The notes under the pieces were generated by a model. It was given only the letters and a program-made list of their open reading frames with translations. It searched no databases and had not been told where the DNA came from. From positions 62,001 to 126,000 of the forward strand of contig NZ_JAKNDA010000002.1 in the NCBI RefSeq assembly GCF_023155095.1: DNA of 64,000 nt. The letters run 5' to 3'. The stretch is from Idiomarina aminovorans. Lineage in GTDB: Bacteria > Pseudomonadota > Gammaproteobacteria > Enterobacterales > Alteromonadaceae. Each line of letters begins with the position of its first letter. Positions within the stretch are counted from its first letter, which is position 1. The translations under genes were made by a program, and so were the position numbers. Below are positions 1 to 9,318 of the stretch, piece by piece.

Positions 1-1
1 T

Positions 2-466
2 CAGCATAGTACCGGAGCGGCTACCGTGGATAATGAGTGCATTGGAAAGAGCCGAGGTGGTAACTCTACAAAAATTCATTTAGCCGTGGATAGTGGCGGC
101 CTTCCTATTTATTTTGAACTATCAGAAGGCCAGAGAAATGACATAGCTCGGGCTCAAAGTCTGGTAGACCATTTGAGGGAAGTAAACATTTTCGTAGGCG
201 ACAAAGGATACGATAGTGACGCATTGAGGAAATATGTTGAAGTCAAAGGAGGGACTTCAGTCATACCCAAACGTAATTATGGCCAGGATATAGACAAATG
301 CAGTGTCGATTGGTGCCTGTATAAATATAGGCATTTAGTTGAAAATGCGTTCGCACGAATAAAACATTATCGTTCAATATCAACCAGGTATGAAAAGTTA
401 GCGAGAAATTATGCCAGTATGGTGTCACTGGCATTTTCATTGATGTGGCTACCGATGTATTGCTGA
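2..466 (+). CDS. IS5-family (IS427-like) transposase, C-terminal part, cut by window edge
   Basis: This reading frame is open from the first bases of the window, so the start lies outside. It matches residue for residue the second half of the IS5-family copies at 10610-11365 and 13.7-14.4 kb. Conserved stretches are GKSRGGNSTKIHLAVDSGG, the catalytic DKGYDS motif and the C-terminal YRHLVENAF motif that carries the DDE glutamate. The visible part has no frameshift, unlike the other two copies. The right end of the element follows the stop codon (GATCAACA about 486-493, degenerate relative to GATCAACAGCCTC in the second copy). It abuts the left inverted repeat of an IS30 element. Family is certain; whether the complete gene is functional cannot be seen. 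Confidence 0.85.
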   Translation, partial: QHSTGAATVDNECIGKSRGGNSTKIHLAVDSGGLPIYFELSEGQRNDIARAQSLVDHLREVNIFVGDKGYDSDALRKYVEVKGGTSVIPKRNYGQDIDKCSVDWCLYKYRHLVENAFARIKHYRSISTRYEKLARNYASMVSLAFSLMWLPMYC

Positions 467-501
467 ACAAAATATGTACAGGAAAGATCAACACGCCCTA
501 G

Positions 502-1587
502 ATTCAACTAATAACTGCAACACTCGCTCATAGCCTGTTGCAATTGCTCTTTAAAAATTATGTCTGGCTGAATAAAGCCCAGGGTTTTCCTGGGACGTAA
601 ATTCAAGCGCTGCTGATATTTAGCCATCAGCTTGTTGGTTACCGAGCGTAAGTCAGTGCCTTTTGGCACGTATTGACGCAATAACCCGTTCGCATTTTCG
701 TTCGCGCCGCGCTGATACGAAGCATACGGATCTGCAAAATAAACGTCGGTATCCAGCGATTTTGCTATGCGCTCATGATCAGCGAATTCCAGGCCATTAT
801 CCGCCGTAATGCTGTGCACCAGAGCTTTAAAGGGCTGCAGCATTTCTATAGTTGCTTCAGCAACGGCATCAGCCTGTTTGCTTGTGACTTTTTTCACCAG
901 ATAAAAACGGCTTTTACGCTCTAAAAGCGTAACGATAGCTCCGGTTCCGCGTTTACCGATAACGGTATCGATTTCCCAGTCGCCATAGCGTGTCCGGTCA
1001 TCAATAATTGCTGGGCGGTCGTGTATCGAGCGACGGCCTAAAATGCGACCTCGTTGCTTATGCAGGCGCTTTTTATAGCGTCTTAACCGATGGCGAAGGT
1101 GAGTAAATAAACCACCACCGCCGTAAAAATCAGCCAGGAAATAATTGTAAATCCACTCGTGACTGACTGGATAACCTAAGCGTTTACAGATAGCTAATAT
1201 CTGCTCCGGGCTCCAGTCCATCTCGAGCATAAGCTCTACGGCGTTTCGGGTATTCTCGCAAACCCGTTTGGGCTTTGGCTTTGAACGCCGTTTTAACGTG
1301 CGCTCCTGAGCCAGTTGAGGGTCATAAGACCCACACAAATTGTTGTTACGCCGCAACTCCCGATGAACAGTCGAGGGCGCGATGTTCAGCTTTTTTGCAA
1401 TCTCTCGTTGTGAAAATTCTTCTGAGAGCAACGCAGAAATCTGGTATCGTTGTCCCTCGGTCAGCTGCCGATAACTCATGTTGGAACTCACTTTTTTTGG
1501 TCGAAAAGTAAGACTATCACATGTTGGTAGCTGACCTCCTTCCGACCTATCCCATTACATGAGTGTTGCGGTTATTATCTGAATTCA
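502..1587 (-). mobile_element. IS30-family insertion sequence, apparently complete
   Basis: The element holds one transposase gene between imperfect terminal inverted repeats. The left end begins with ATTCAACTAATAACTGCAAC at 502. The right end, read on the minus strand from about 1587, begins ATTCAGATAATAACCGCAAC. The two ends agree at about 22 of 25 positions after one alignment shift. The size of about 1.09 kb is normal for IS30. It sits between the decayed end of an IS5-family copy and the 3' end of the split gene at 1592-3428. Exact borders are uncertain by a few bases, and I could not define a target duplication. Confidence 0.8.
508..1491 (-). CDS. IS30-family transposase
   Basis: This 327-residue DDE transposase catalyses excision and insertion of the surrounding IS30 element. 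The N-terminus has the IS30 helix-turn-helix (QREIAKKLNIAPSTVHRELRRN, about residues 28-50). The RNase H-like core carries the DDE residues in DWEIDTVIG (about 171), ITADNGLEF (about 230) and a glutamate in NENANGLLRQY (about 265). Length is in the usual 320-380 range and the frame is unbroken, so it may be active. The start is either GTG at 1491 or ATG at 1479 (MSYRQLT); neither has a strong ribosome binding site. It reads away from the neighbouring accessory genes. Confidence 0.9.
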   Translation of the reverse strand: MSSNMSYRQLTEGQRYQISALLSEEFSQREIAKKLNIAPSTVHRELRRNNNLCGSYDPQLAQERTLKRRSKPKPKRVCENTRNAVELMLEMDWSPEQILAICKRLGYPVSHEWIYNYFLADFYGGGGLFTHLRHRLRRYKKRLHKQRGRILGRRSIHDRPAIIDDRTRYGDWEIDTVIGKRGTGAIVTLLERKSRFYLVKKVTSKQADAVAEATIEMLQPFKALVHSITADNGLEFADHERIAKSLDTDVYFADPYASYQRGANENANGLLRQYVPKGTDLRSVTNKLMAKYQQRLNLRPRKTLGFIQPDIIFKEQLQQAMSECCSY

Positions 1588-2340
1588 GGATTTACTTTTT
1601 TATCAAATTTTCATATTGGTCACGAGAGTCGCTCAATTTTCTAAGTTGTTCCTTACTTAGCTCGCCTTCTCTGGCGAGCACATCAATTTGACCACGCCTA
1701 CGTTTTAAACGATTTTTATAACCTATTAAGTTAGCTCGCTTGTCGTTACTTTTTAAAAGCTTGGCAATATTCTCATGGTCAACTGCGCCGGTAACATGTG
1801 CAAAAACTTGATTAATGTTTTTTTTGTTAATCCGATAAGAGTTAGTCGCTTGAGGGATCTCCTTTCTTACCATTGAGATAAGGTTGGGATTGCCATTGAT
1901 TAAGCCTTGCATCAAAAGATCTTCATAATGTTCTGAGCCTACACCCGCCTCAATTTTCCATTGCTCTAAAACCTTATCATTGGTGATTTTTGCCATAGCC
2001 ATGAGTCCTACAAATGAAGCATCGACGTTAGCGCCAAGATCGATGAACTTTTTAAATTGGCTCTCTGTTAATTCGCTACCCGAAACCAGAGCGGCAAAAA
2101 TAGGAGTGTAGTGAGTCGCTCCCCTCCTAAGCGATTCATTGATTCCAATAGTGCCGTTTTCTACCAACTTTAACAGTAGTTCCGTACTATCACCGCGGAT
2201 ACGACCATCTGTAAACAGGTTTTTGGCGATTTTTTGGGGTATATAAGCCATATACTTGTCGACCAAACCAGGAAATACAGATTCCGCTTCAGAAGCTTCC
2301 TTATAATCAATACCCGTATTTTCATCTTCTTTAGATTCTA

Positions 2341-2349
2341 GTGTTGGCT
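2341..2349. repeat. 9-bp target-site duplication of the IS4-family element (left copy; right copy at 3274-3282)
   Basis: AGTGTTGGC occurs at 2341-2349 and again at 3274-3282, directly abutting the two ends of the IS. IS4-family elements make 9-12 bp duplications, so the size fits. Both copies encode the same PTL codons of the split gene, which proves the insertion point. Confidence 0.9.
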
Positions 2350-3273
2350 CATAGGTAGGATCTTAAGGAAATAAAGCTTGAATGCATGCTCCAAATTTGA
2401 TCAGATGTTTATCGCCAAACAAACAACATGAGTCAAATTTGAAGACATGCCTAAAAATAATACCGAGCTTGCGACGATAACGAAAGTCCTGAATGAATTT
2501 AAAATTAATGATATTGGCCAAAGCAGTGGGTTTTGTACCCGGAAGCGGGTGGTAAGGCCGTTTGAGCTGGTGATGTCGTTAGTTACCGCATTAGGTGATA
2601 AAACCGTTGATTCCATCAGTGACTTACATCGTTATTTCACCAGTCTGACCTTCTGTGACGTGCAGTACAAGCCATTCCACAACCAACTCAGTAAACCTGA
2701 GTTTGTCGTCATGATGAAACGATTAGTCCGGATGGCGATGGCAAACTGGCAGCAACAAGTGTTGGGAACTGAGGTGAATTTGACACAGTTTGAACAAATT
2801 GTTGTTCAGGACGGCAGCTCTTTCGCCGTACACAATGGTTTGCGAGATGTTTTTAAAGGTCGTTTCACGACAATCAGCCCTGCCGCGATAGAAGTCCATG
2901 TCACCTGGGATATGTTGCGCAGTCAGCCGGGCACCGTATCAGTGAGCGCTGATAGTCAGGCAGAATACGATTACCTGCCGAACGCAGAGACGTTGAAAAA
3001 CCAACTATTTTTGGCAGACAGAGGGTACTTCAAACTGTCGTATTTGCGAGAAATTGGTGCGGCGGGTGGATTTTATGCTGTTCGGGCAAAGACGACGAGC
3101 AATCCGCGTGTCCTGAACGCTTTTACGATAACATGCTGATTTAAAACAAACATGGTGCTGGGCAATGGATTATCTATCCCGATACGCTAAACGGGCGCAC
3201 CCGGACAGAGACAGGAAAACCGGGCGTTTGGCGCCGGGTCTGGTGCCGATTATTTCTTAATGTCCAACTTATG
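2350..3273 (+). mobile_element. IS4-family element, internally deleted (924 bp)
   Basis: The element is bounded by imperfect inverted repeats of about 25 bp. The left end is TCATAGGTAGGATCTTAAGG; the right end, read inward on the minus strand, is CATAAGTTGGACATTAAG, followed in both by AAATAA. Flanking 9-bp direct repeats are intact. At 924 bp it is shorter than the 1.2-1.6 kb of autonomous IS4 relatives because the last third of the transposase gene is missing. It is therefore a non-autonomous derivative that could only move with a transposase supplied in trans. Confidence 0.85.
2447..3139 (+). pseudogene. IS4-family transposase, C-terminal third deleted
   Basis: The 230 residues contain the IS4-type N-terminal helical domain and the first two catalytic aspartates, in VVQDGSSFAVHNGL (about 122) and FLADRGYF (about 187). 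The family's YREK box with the catalytic glutamate is absent. After RAKTTSNPRVLNAF the sequence jumps to unrelated codons and a stop, about 130 bp before the right inverted repeat. This is consistent with an internal deletion. It cannot be an active transposase. Confidence 0.8.
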
Positions 3274-3451
3274 AGTGTTGGCTTGGTTATAACAGATTTG
3301 GACGCATTGTTATTTTTTGCCTTTATCGATTCTGAACGAATATTGTTCTCTGCATCGACTGCTTTAAGCTGATAAATACCTATAGCAATCACTATCAAAG
3401 CAATAACAAGCACGATTTTTTTATTCATAAGATTCACATCCAAACACATGA

Positions 3452-3636
3452 TTACCAATGCATAACCTCTCGAGCGTAGATAAGATTTAATAATTCTGCT
3501 GATGAAAGCATTAATTTTAAACCCCTTTGAAAGAAATCCGGAACAGCAGAGAAGTCAAACAATGTAAGTTCAGCATCTTGGCGCCACTTGTATGGAAATA
3601 GTTAACAATACTGGCCAAACCAATAAGTAACTTCAT
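3452..3636 (-). pseudogene. Decayed paralogue of the 118-residue secreted protein gene at 12515-12871
   Basis: The minus-strand frame ending at 3452 reads YKWRQDAELT...FSAVPDFFQRGLKLMLSS. This matches the right-hand protein's LWHQDIELT...LSAFPKVFETGLRLILTS in spacing and key residues. A signal-peptide-like start (MKLLIGLASIV, ATG near 3634) lies just upstream, but the frame is broken between the two and the segment that would connect them is missing. The remnant sits directly upstream of the split gene at 1592-3428, exactly as the intact gene sits upstream of 11568-12500. The whole two-gene unit is therefore duplicated and this copy is dead. Confidence 0.65.
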
Positions 3637-3691
3637 ACTCCCAACAAAGTTTTTAGGAGCGACAAAAGCAACCTAATTTTCAGCATATATT

Positions 3692-3708
3692 AATAAGAAT
3701 TATTATCA
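3692..3708. promoter_or_regulatory. Fur-box-like operator (left copy)
   Basis: AATAAGAATTATTATCA is identical over 17 bases to the site at 12904-12920. Read on the minus strand it contains TGATAATAATTCTTA, which agrees with 12 of 15 positions of the Fur core TGATAATNATTATCA. It lies between the decayed leftward unit and the rightward lipoprotein/receptor/peroxidase trio (start 3888), so it could control either or both. The rest of 3459-3887 holds only the gene remnant at 3452-3636 and no other coding signal. Confidence 0.55.
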
Positions 3709-3887
3709 CTACAGGGGGGGGATCTGCCTGTCAAAACATAACTTAGCAACTCGTTTGGTGCATAAAGACTGAGGCAGAGCCCGGCGTTTTTTAATCATTG
3801 TAAAAGAAGGGAACCTTAAAACACTTACTTGAAAATAGAAATAGTTCGCATTATTATCTGATCGACATAATTAGTGGAGAAATAATA

Positions 3888-6659
3888 ATGCGAACTTTTA
3901 AGTACTCGTTACTCACGAGCAGTATTTTACTACTTACCGCCTGTGGTGGAAGCAACAGTGATAACGGTATAGCTACAGAAAAAGTCAGCGCCAACTTAGC
4001 AGAAGATAGCCAATGGCAGAGTGAAGTCTTATTCAACAGCACAGCTATTGTCATCAACGATGCGAGTAATGGCAGCTTAAGTGTGTCAGACCAAACTGTG
4101 ACCTACACGCCTGCTCAAGACTTTAATGGCGCAGATACAGCGACAGTTGAAGCTGACAATACACGCTACAAATTTGAATTTACTGTGACGCCAGTCAACG
4201 ACGCTCCTACCGTTAATAGCTCTCGGATCAGCATCATTGATAGCTCCACCTACGAAGGTGAGCTCGCTATCAGTGACATTGATGGTGATAAGGTCAGTGT
4301 TAATGTAAAAACACAACCTAATAAAGGCACTGTTGCGCTGGGAAATGACGGTATCTTTACTTATACTCTTGAAGACCTCTCACTTCCCGCCGAAAACTTT
4401 GTTTTGAGCGCTGATGATGGCACGACAAAGGTTGATATCACCATTGACCTCATACCGGCGTACAGCAGTAATACGGAAAAAGCAGCCTATTACTACCGCT
4501 CACAACATTCTCACTTAAAAGCGGCGGAGCAACGTCTACAAAATGTGAGTGATGAAGTAACCGCGCAACCATCATTCATCGCACTTGCTAATGGCTACTT
4601 AACCGCAAATCTTAACGAGCGTAGTGATGAAATCATCCAGCAACACATTACGTCACAACAGGGGAAAGCTGAGGCTTTCAAAGAATTAGCGCGTACGTAC
4701 GACCGTTTTGGTAAATCCTCGCAAGCACACGAGCACCGAGTCAGTAGCTTTGAGCAACAACGTAGCTACATTGCTGACAACGGCCTGAATAACCTACGTC
4801 CGGACGATAGCCAATTCCTTTTAGGGCTGATCAACGATTTTAATGATGCCAAAGATAGTGAAGGTGTTGCCCAGGTTACAAGTTTTATGGACACCCTTGT
4901 CGATCAATTAGGCGGCATTGACAAACCCTACAGCACTGAGTTTGGATTTTTAGTTACCAGTTATCGCAATAACGCAGACTCTTTACTGGAGCGTTATTTT
5001 GAAAACCGAACCCAAGCCAATTTTGATGCGGCGTTCAACGCAGCTGCAAACGTATCTTCAAGCGTGCGTCAAACAGGTTATCAAGAAGAGAGTTCTGGTG
5101 AGTTTGAAGGTAAAATGAAGTATCAACTTGCCCCTCTTTACGGTAGCTTAGCAATCGAGTACTTCTTTATGTTGGGCGAATTCGAAGCCGCTAAAGACAT
5201 GTTAGCGTGGACTTTATCCTACTATACCAACGCTGACTATGATCCTCAATACAGTTACTCAGCCAAACCGAACGCTGCGTTCTCGTTACAGGAATACGAT
5301 TATCCTCTTGTCGAAAGCGCACGCTACTTTGCGCTGTTATACCCAGAGCTAGAAAACTTACCCATAGCACTTATTCCAGATGAAAGCTGGAGTAAAAATC
5401 GCGCGCAAGATGCTGCTGCTGAAGCCGAAGCATTAGCGTTAATCATCAACAACAATGAGAGTGCTGACAGCATTGCGCAAGCTATCGAAATCATAGAACA
5501 AACCTATCCCGATGATCTACGTGATCGCCAGGAAGCATTCTCTGGGCGCATCGCAAATGTACCCTATACCGGAGGTATTCTTGCTCAGCTTAATTATCAG
5601 CAAGCAGCTAAAGCGATGTTAATTGAAGGTATTAATCTAATGCAGACCGATGCCTATTTAGCCGAAGAAAACTCGCGGCTTTATACGCTCAGTACTCGAG
5701 GTTGCCTAAAATATCTGCAATATGCCAATGCACTGACGTTAAGCGAAGTCGATGCTGAGACACTCAATAACACCATCGTATCGGCCTGCGAAACCATGAC
5801 TGAAAAAGGCTTTAGCCAACCTGATGGGGTACTCGTAACCCGTGCCGATCAGGTTGCAGCTTATACCGACCTGGCCGATTTGTATCAGTTTATTGGAGCG
5901 ACTGACAATCAACTCAGCACGCTGCAAAGCGCCACAACTTACCTTTCAGAGCTCGACTTAACAGATGATGAACAGGCTGAAGATTTTGATCAATTGAGTC
6001 TGCGCATCGCAAGAGCCTACGCATCTGCAAGTGACTTTTCTCGTTCCCTAGATGTTCTGCATCCAGTCGTAGCGCGCTGGACCAATGCTGAAGGCCCTCA
6101 ATACCCAATACGTGATGAAGGCAATACCAACCAACTGGCGACAGTGCTGAAGCAGGTGCAAACAATCAACGGTGATGACGGAAGCGTGTTTGAACGTCAA
6201 TCGATTACCGAACAGTTACGGAGTCATCCAAACCTCAACAATTTTGCGAGTATTTATCAACAACTGAGTAGCGATATAACTAAGCTGAGTGATGAGCTAG
6301 TGAGTCGATTCAATACATTACCAGCAAGCGCGCAAGTAAGTTCGGCAGAAGATGTCATTGCCGCCCTCGCCGCGAATCGCCAATACGCAAAGAGCGACCA
6401 GCTCGCCCAGCTTGATAGCTTTGGTGCTGCCGAAGTCGAAATCTTGCTTGCACTCATCAGTCAGTATCAAGCCCTTCAGGATGACTTCCCTGCTAGTATC
6501 ATCGCAACTGTCGATACCGATCATGATGGCCTTGCCAACTTTTATGCAGAGAAAGCAAGCAGCGACGCCATAAATGATAGTGGAATTCTTGCTGACGAAG
6601 ATGCTGATAATGACGGCATTAACGATGCCGAAGACCCTGAACCATTAACTCCACAATAG
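3888..6659 (+). CDS. Large outer-surface lipoprotein with N-terminal Ig/cadherin-like and C-terminal calcium-binding repeats
   Basis: The 923-residue protein begins with a lipoprotein signal peptide (MRTFKYSLLTSSILLLTACGG; lipobox LTAC, Cys at about 19). Residues 30-190 resemble tandem bacterial Ig/cadherin-like modules (TVTYTPAQDFNGADTATV, then VTPVNDAPTV). The long middle is helical and rich in Tyr, Ala and Gln with TPR-like spacing (for example YYYRSQHSHLKAAEQRL). The last 45 residues carry thrombospondin type-3-like calcium loops (DTDHDGLANFY, DEDADNDGINDAEDPEP). The start has a good GGAG site. The next gene begins 10 bp after the stop behind AGGAGG, so it is co-transcribed with the TonB receptor. 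It may be the surface partner of the receptor or the substrate of the di-haem enzyme. Function not known. Confidence 0.75.
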   Translation: MRTFKYSLLTSSILLLTACGGSNSDNGIATEKVSANLAEDSQWQSEVLFNSTAIVINDASNGSLSVSDQTVTYTPAQDFNGADTATVEADNTRYKFEFTVTPVNDAPTVNSSRISIIDSSTYEGELAISDIDGDKVSVNVKTQPNKGTVALGNDGIFTYTLEDLSLPAENFVLSADDGTTKVDITIDLIPAYSSNTEKAAYYYRSQHSHLKAAEQRLQNVSDEVTAQPSFIALANGYLTANLNERSDEIIQQHITSQQGKAEAFKELARTYDRFGKSSQAHEHRVSSFEQQRSYIADNGLNNLRPDDSQFLLGLINDFNDAKDSEGVAQVTSFMDTLVDQLGGIDKPYSTEFGFLVTSYRNNADSLLERYFENRTQANFDAAFNAAANVSSSVRQTGYQEESSGEFEGKMKYQLAPLYGSLAIEYFFMLGEFEAAKDMLAWTLSYYTNADYDPQYSYSAKPNAAFSLQEYDYPLVESARYFALLYPELENLPIALIPDESWSKNRAQDAAAEAEALALIINNNESADSIAQAIEIIEQTYPDDLRDRQEAFSGRIANVPYTGGILAQLNYQQAAKAMLIEGINLMQTDAYLAEENSRLYTLSTRGCLKYLQYANALTLSEVDAETLNNTIVSACETMTEKGFSQPDGVLVTRADQVAAYTDLADLYQFIGATDNQLSTLQSATTYLSELDLTDDEQAEDFDQLSLRIARAYASASDFSRSLDVLHPVVARWTNAEGPQYPIRDEGNTNQLATVLKQVQTINGDDGSVFERQSITEQLRSHPNLNNFASIYQQLSSDITKLSDELVSRFNTLPASAQVSSAEDVIAALAANRQYAKSDQLAQLDSFGAAEVEILLALISQYQALQDDFPASIIATVDTDHDGLANFYAEKASSDAINDSGILADEDADNDGINDAEDPEPLTPQ

Positions 6660-6669
6660 GAGGGTTAGC

Positions 6670-9318
6670 ATGCTAGGTAGTAAAAAGCTGACCTTAAGTC
6701 TTATCTGTATCATGGCCGCACCTGCGGCCATCGCCAATCAACAGAGCTTAACAGAGGAAAAGGATGAAAAAGCCGAGGCGGTGGATGAGCGTATAGAAGT
6801 AGTCGGCTACCGCTGGTTTCCCGAAACCTTGGCACTGAGCGGACGTTACGATTTAAGCCGCGACTTTTTAGATTTTCGTAGCCAAGGCAATGGCAACATC
6901 ACCGATATGCTCACTTTCTTACCCGGCATACAATTCTCTGAGAATGCCCTCAATGCCGACAGGCAAAAAGAAATCCGCACTCAATTGATATCAATATCGG
7001 GCGCTCAGCCATGGCAAACCGGGTTCTACTATGACGGGTTAAGCAATAATTCCCGAATAGACCCCAATGCCGCTTATCGCTCGCCCTCGTCCGTTAATGA
7101 CGTCCAGGGCCATCCACAAAACCTATTTATCAATAGCGAGCTAGTGCAGCAAGTTACGGTGTTTGATAGCAATATCCCGGCTTCCTACGGCGGCTTTAAT
7201 GGCGGTGTTGTCGATGTTGAATCCCGATCACTTAATCAATTACAACAACCGCAGATCAAGCTCAGTTACCGCCGTTCGTTAAGCAGTTGGAACGAATATA
7301 CTTATTACGATTTCCGCGGTGCCTTATCAAATGAAGAATTAGAGCAACAAGCAGAAACCAAAGAGGATGTCGAGTTGCCTAATTTTGCTAAGCAAACGCT
7401 TGGTTTGAGTGTGGCAATGCCGATAAATGAGGAGCACTCATTCTACGCATCATTTAATCAAACCACGTCAACAATTGGTGAGGTGTCTTTGTTCGAGCCT
7501 ATCGAAACTGAACGTGAATCACTATCTACTTTGATAAAATACAGCTACACACCTGCCGAGTTCGCGATATTCGATGAACTATCACTCAGCGCCAGTTATT
7601 CTCCGTATGAGGGTGAGTACGTACTCACCGATGTTAAAGACTCTCGGTATAGCCAAGAGGGTGGTGGATACCTAACAAGCGTGAACGTGCACAAACAGTG
7701 GCAAAATTGGCTGGGTGATTTACAAGTCGGTTATTCAAATAGTGACAACAGTCGCCAGGCGCCCAACGTATACCGCCCGTGGTTTCGCGCTCCGGGTAAA
7801 GACTGGGGAACCTTTGTCGGTAATCAGGCCCTCAGTATTGAGGGGGGCTATGGCGACCTAAACAAAATACAACAGGATACAAGCGCCAGTCTCACTTTGA
7901 CCCGAGATACCTTTGACTTTATTGCTGCCAGCCACGATATCTCGTTAGGTATTAGCGCTAACCTACTTAATATTGAGCGTCTGCGCCCGAACACTTCCGT
8001 GGTTTATAACTCCCCCTTTAGAGATGCGAACTTCAATTGTGATAAACAAACGCTGGACTGCGTTGAACAGCAATATGAGATCCCGCTCGAACAACTCGCT
8101 GAACAGTTGGGTGGCAGCATCGACTTATCTAATCCCGAACATTTAAAAGCCTATCAAGAAAATCTCAATCAACGCGGTCAGTTTTTCCGTTATCGCCGAG
8201 TCTACCCTATCGAAAACATTGACGTTCAAATGCAGGAATACAGCGCTTTTGTAGACGACCAACTGCACTGGCAAGATTGGGATATGCGGCTTGGGTTGCG
8301 AGCAGACTACAACGACTTTTTGACCAACATCGATATCGCGCCGCGACTGCAATTAGGTTATCGTCCATTTAGTAATACGCGACTGATAGCTGGTTTGAAC
8401 CGCTATTATGCAGCAAGTTTAATTACTTATAAACTACGTGAAGCTCGCCGGCCTTACCTGACACAGTTCCGACCACTAGAACAAGGTGTGGTGGGCAACT
8501 GGCAAACCTCTGCACAGGCCGAGCGTTTTCGTTACTCATTTAACGATGTTAGTACACCCTATAACGATGAGTTCAGCCTAGCGGTTAAACAACGTTTATT
8601 CGGTGGCGTATTTTCAATCAAAGGCGTTAAGCGCTGGCAATACGATCAGCTCGCTCGAGGTAGTACCCGCGCTGATGATGGGATCACTTATATTACCACC
8701 ACAAATGCAGGCAGCGGAGAATACCAACGCTTAACACTGTCATACCAGTATCGTTGGAGGCAACATGAGTTTTGGTTCCATACAAGCCATAGCGAAAATT
8801 TAACCTCAAGTAGCTCTTACGATAGTAATGTAGATGCTGTGCCGGAGGACGAGATTGTTGCTTATGTATCGTCTGAAAATACCAATAATCGTTTTAAGCT
8901 AATCAGCTTGGATGACCTGGGGCGTCTTAATGATGATTTCAGTCGGCCATTAAGCGCTAACTTATCGATTCACAGCCAATGGACTGAGGATGTTAAGACG
9001 AGTCTAAACGTCAGTTATCAAGGTAAGTACACCAGTGCGGTCAATACTGGGCAATGGTATTTTGCCGAGCTAGACACCCTATGCACGCAGTGTGATGACC
9101 TAGAGTTGGCATACCCTGTGTATCAGGATACTAAGCGCCCTGCTCGTACGTTATTAAGTGCTAATTTGCAGTACCGATTACAAGCTTTTAACCAGGCACT
9201 TGAGTTAAATTTAGAGATAGATAACCTGTTAGGTCAGCGTACCTATACCGTGGCAGATAATCAGCAAGGCCTCGAGACGGGAAGGAGTTTTTGGGTCGGA
9301 GTTGAGTACACATGGTAA
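6670..9318 (+). CDS. TonB-dependent outer-membrane receptor
   Basis: This 882-residue protein has a signal peptide (MLGSKKLTLSLICIMAAPAAIA), a TonB-box-like segment (ERIEVVGYRW, about residues 40-50) and a plug domain (DMLTFLPGIQFSE, about 80; then VTVFDSNIPASYGGFNGGVVDVESR, about 170-195). A long beta-barrel region with alternating aromatics follows, ending in the typical terminal strand FWVGVEYTW. Such receptors import iron chelates, cobalamin, copper chelates or glycans using TonB energy. The substrate is not evident here. A Fur-box-like site upstream of the operon suggests iron. It overlaps the start of the di-haem peroxidase gene by 7 bp. Confidence 0.88.
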   Translation: MLGSKKLTLSLICIMAAPAAIANQQSLTEEKDEKAEAVDERIEVVGYRWFPETLALSGRYDLSRDFLDFRSQGNGNITDMLTFLPGIQFSENALNADRQKEIRTQLISISGAQPWQTGFYYDGLSNNSRIDPNAAYRSPSSVNDVQGHPQNLFINSELVQQVTVFDSNIPASYGGFNGGVVDVESRSLNQLQQPQIKLSYRRSLSSWNEYTYYDFRGALSNEELEQQAETKEDVELPNFAKQTLGLSVAMPINEEHSFYASFNQTTSTIGEVSLFEPIETERESLSTLIKYSYTPAEFAIFDELSLSASYSPYEGEYVLTDVKDSRYSQEGGGYLTSVNVHKQWQNWLGDLQVGYSNSDNSRQAPNVYRPWFRAPGKDWGTFVGNQALSIEGGYGDLNKIQQDTSASLTLTRDTFDFIAASHDISLGISANLLNIERLRPNTSVVYNSPFRDANFNCDKQTLDCVEQQYEIPLEQLAEQLGGSIDLSNPEHLKAYQENLNQRGQFFRYRRVYPIENIDVQMQEYSAFVDDQLHWQDWDMRLGLRADYNDFLTNIDIAPRLQLGYRPFSNTRLIAGLNRYYAASLITYKLREARRPYLTQFRPLEQGVVGNWQTSAQAERFRYSFNDVSTPYNDEFSLAVKQRLFGGVFSIKGVKRWQYDQLARGSTRADDGITYITTTNAGSGEYQRLTLSYQYRWRQHEFWFHTSHSENLTSSSSYDSNVDAVPEDEIVAYVSSENTNNRFKLISLDDLGRLNDDFSRPLSANLSIHSQWTEDVKTSLNVSYQGKYTSAVNTGQWYFAELDTLCTQCDDLELAYPVYQDTKRPARTLLSANLQYRLQAFNQALELNLEIDNLLGQRTYTVADNQQGLETGRSFWVGVEYTW

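Larger units (their letters stand above)
1592..3428 (-). pseudogene. Membrane-anchored protein of unknown function, split by an IS4 element; paralogue of the 11568-12500 gene
   Basis: Two halves of one gene lie on either side of the IS at 2350-3273. The N-terminal half starts at ATG 3428 (MNKKIVLVIALIVIAIGIY, one signal-anchor helix) and runs to the target duplication at 3274-3282. The C-terminal half resumes at the second copy (2341-2349) and runs to 1592. Deleting the IS and one 9-bp copy joins ...ITKPTL directly to ESKEDENTG... in frame. The joined protein aligns over its whole length with the product of 11568-12500: shared GATHYTP, VNESL/INESL, GVG.EHY, GNP.L and a C-terminal basic RLKRRRGQI segment. 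The globular part has short helical repeats like ankyrin-type helices, but I do not recognise a family. The gene is interrupted and presumably non-functional. Confidence 0.8.

Noticed and set aside
3888-6659. The large lipoprotein as an MbnP-type copper protein
   Set aside because: It is three to four times too long and lacks the MbnP pattern; only the neighbourhood is similar.
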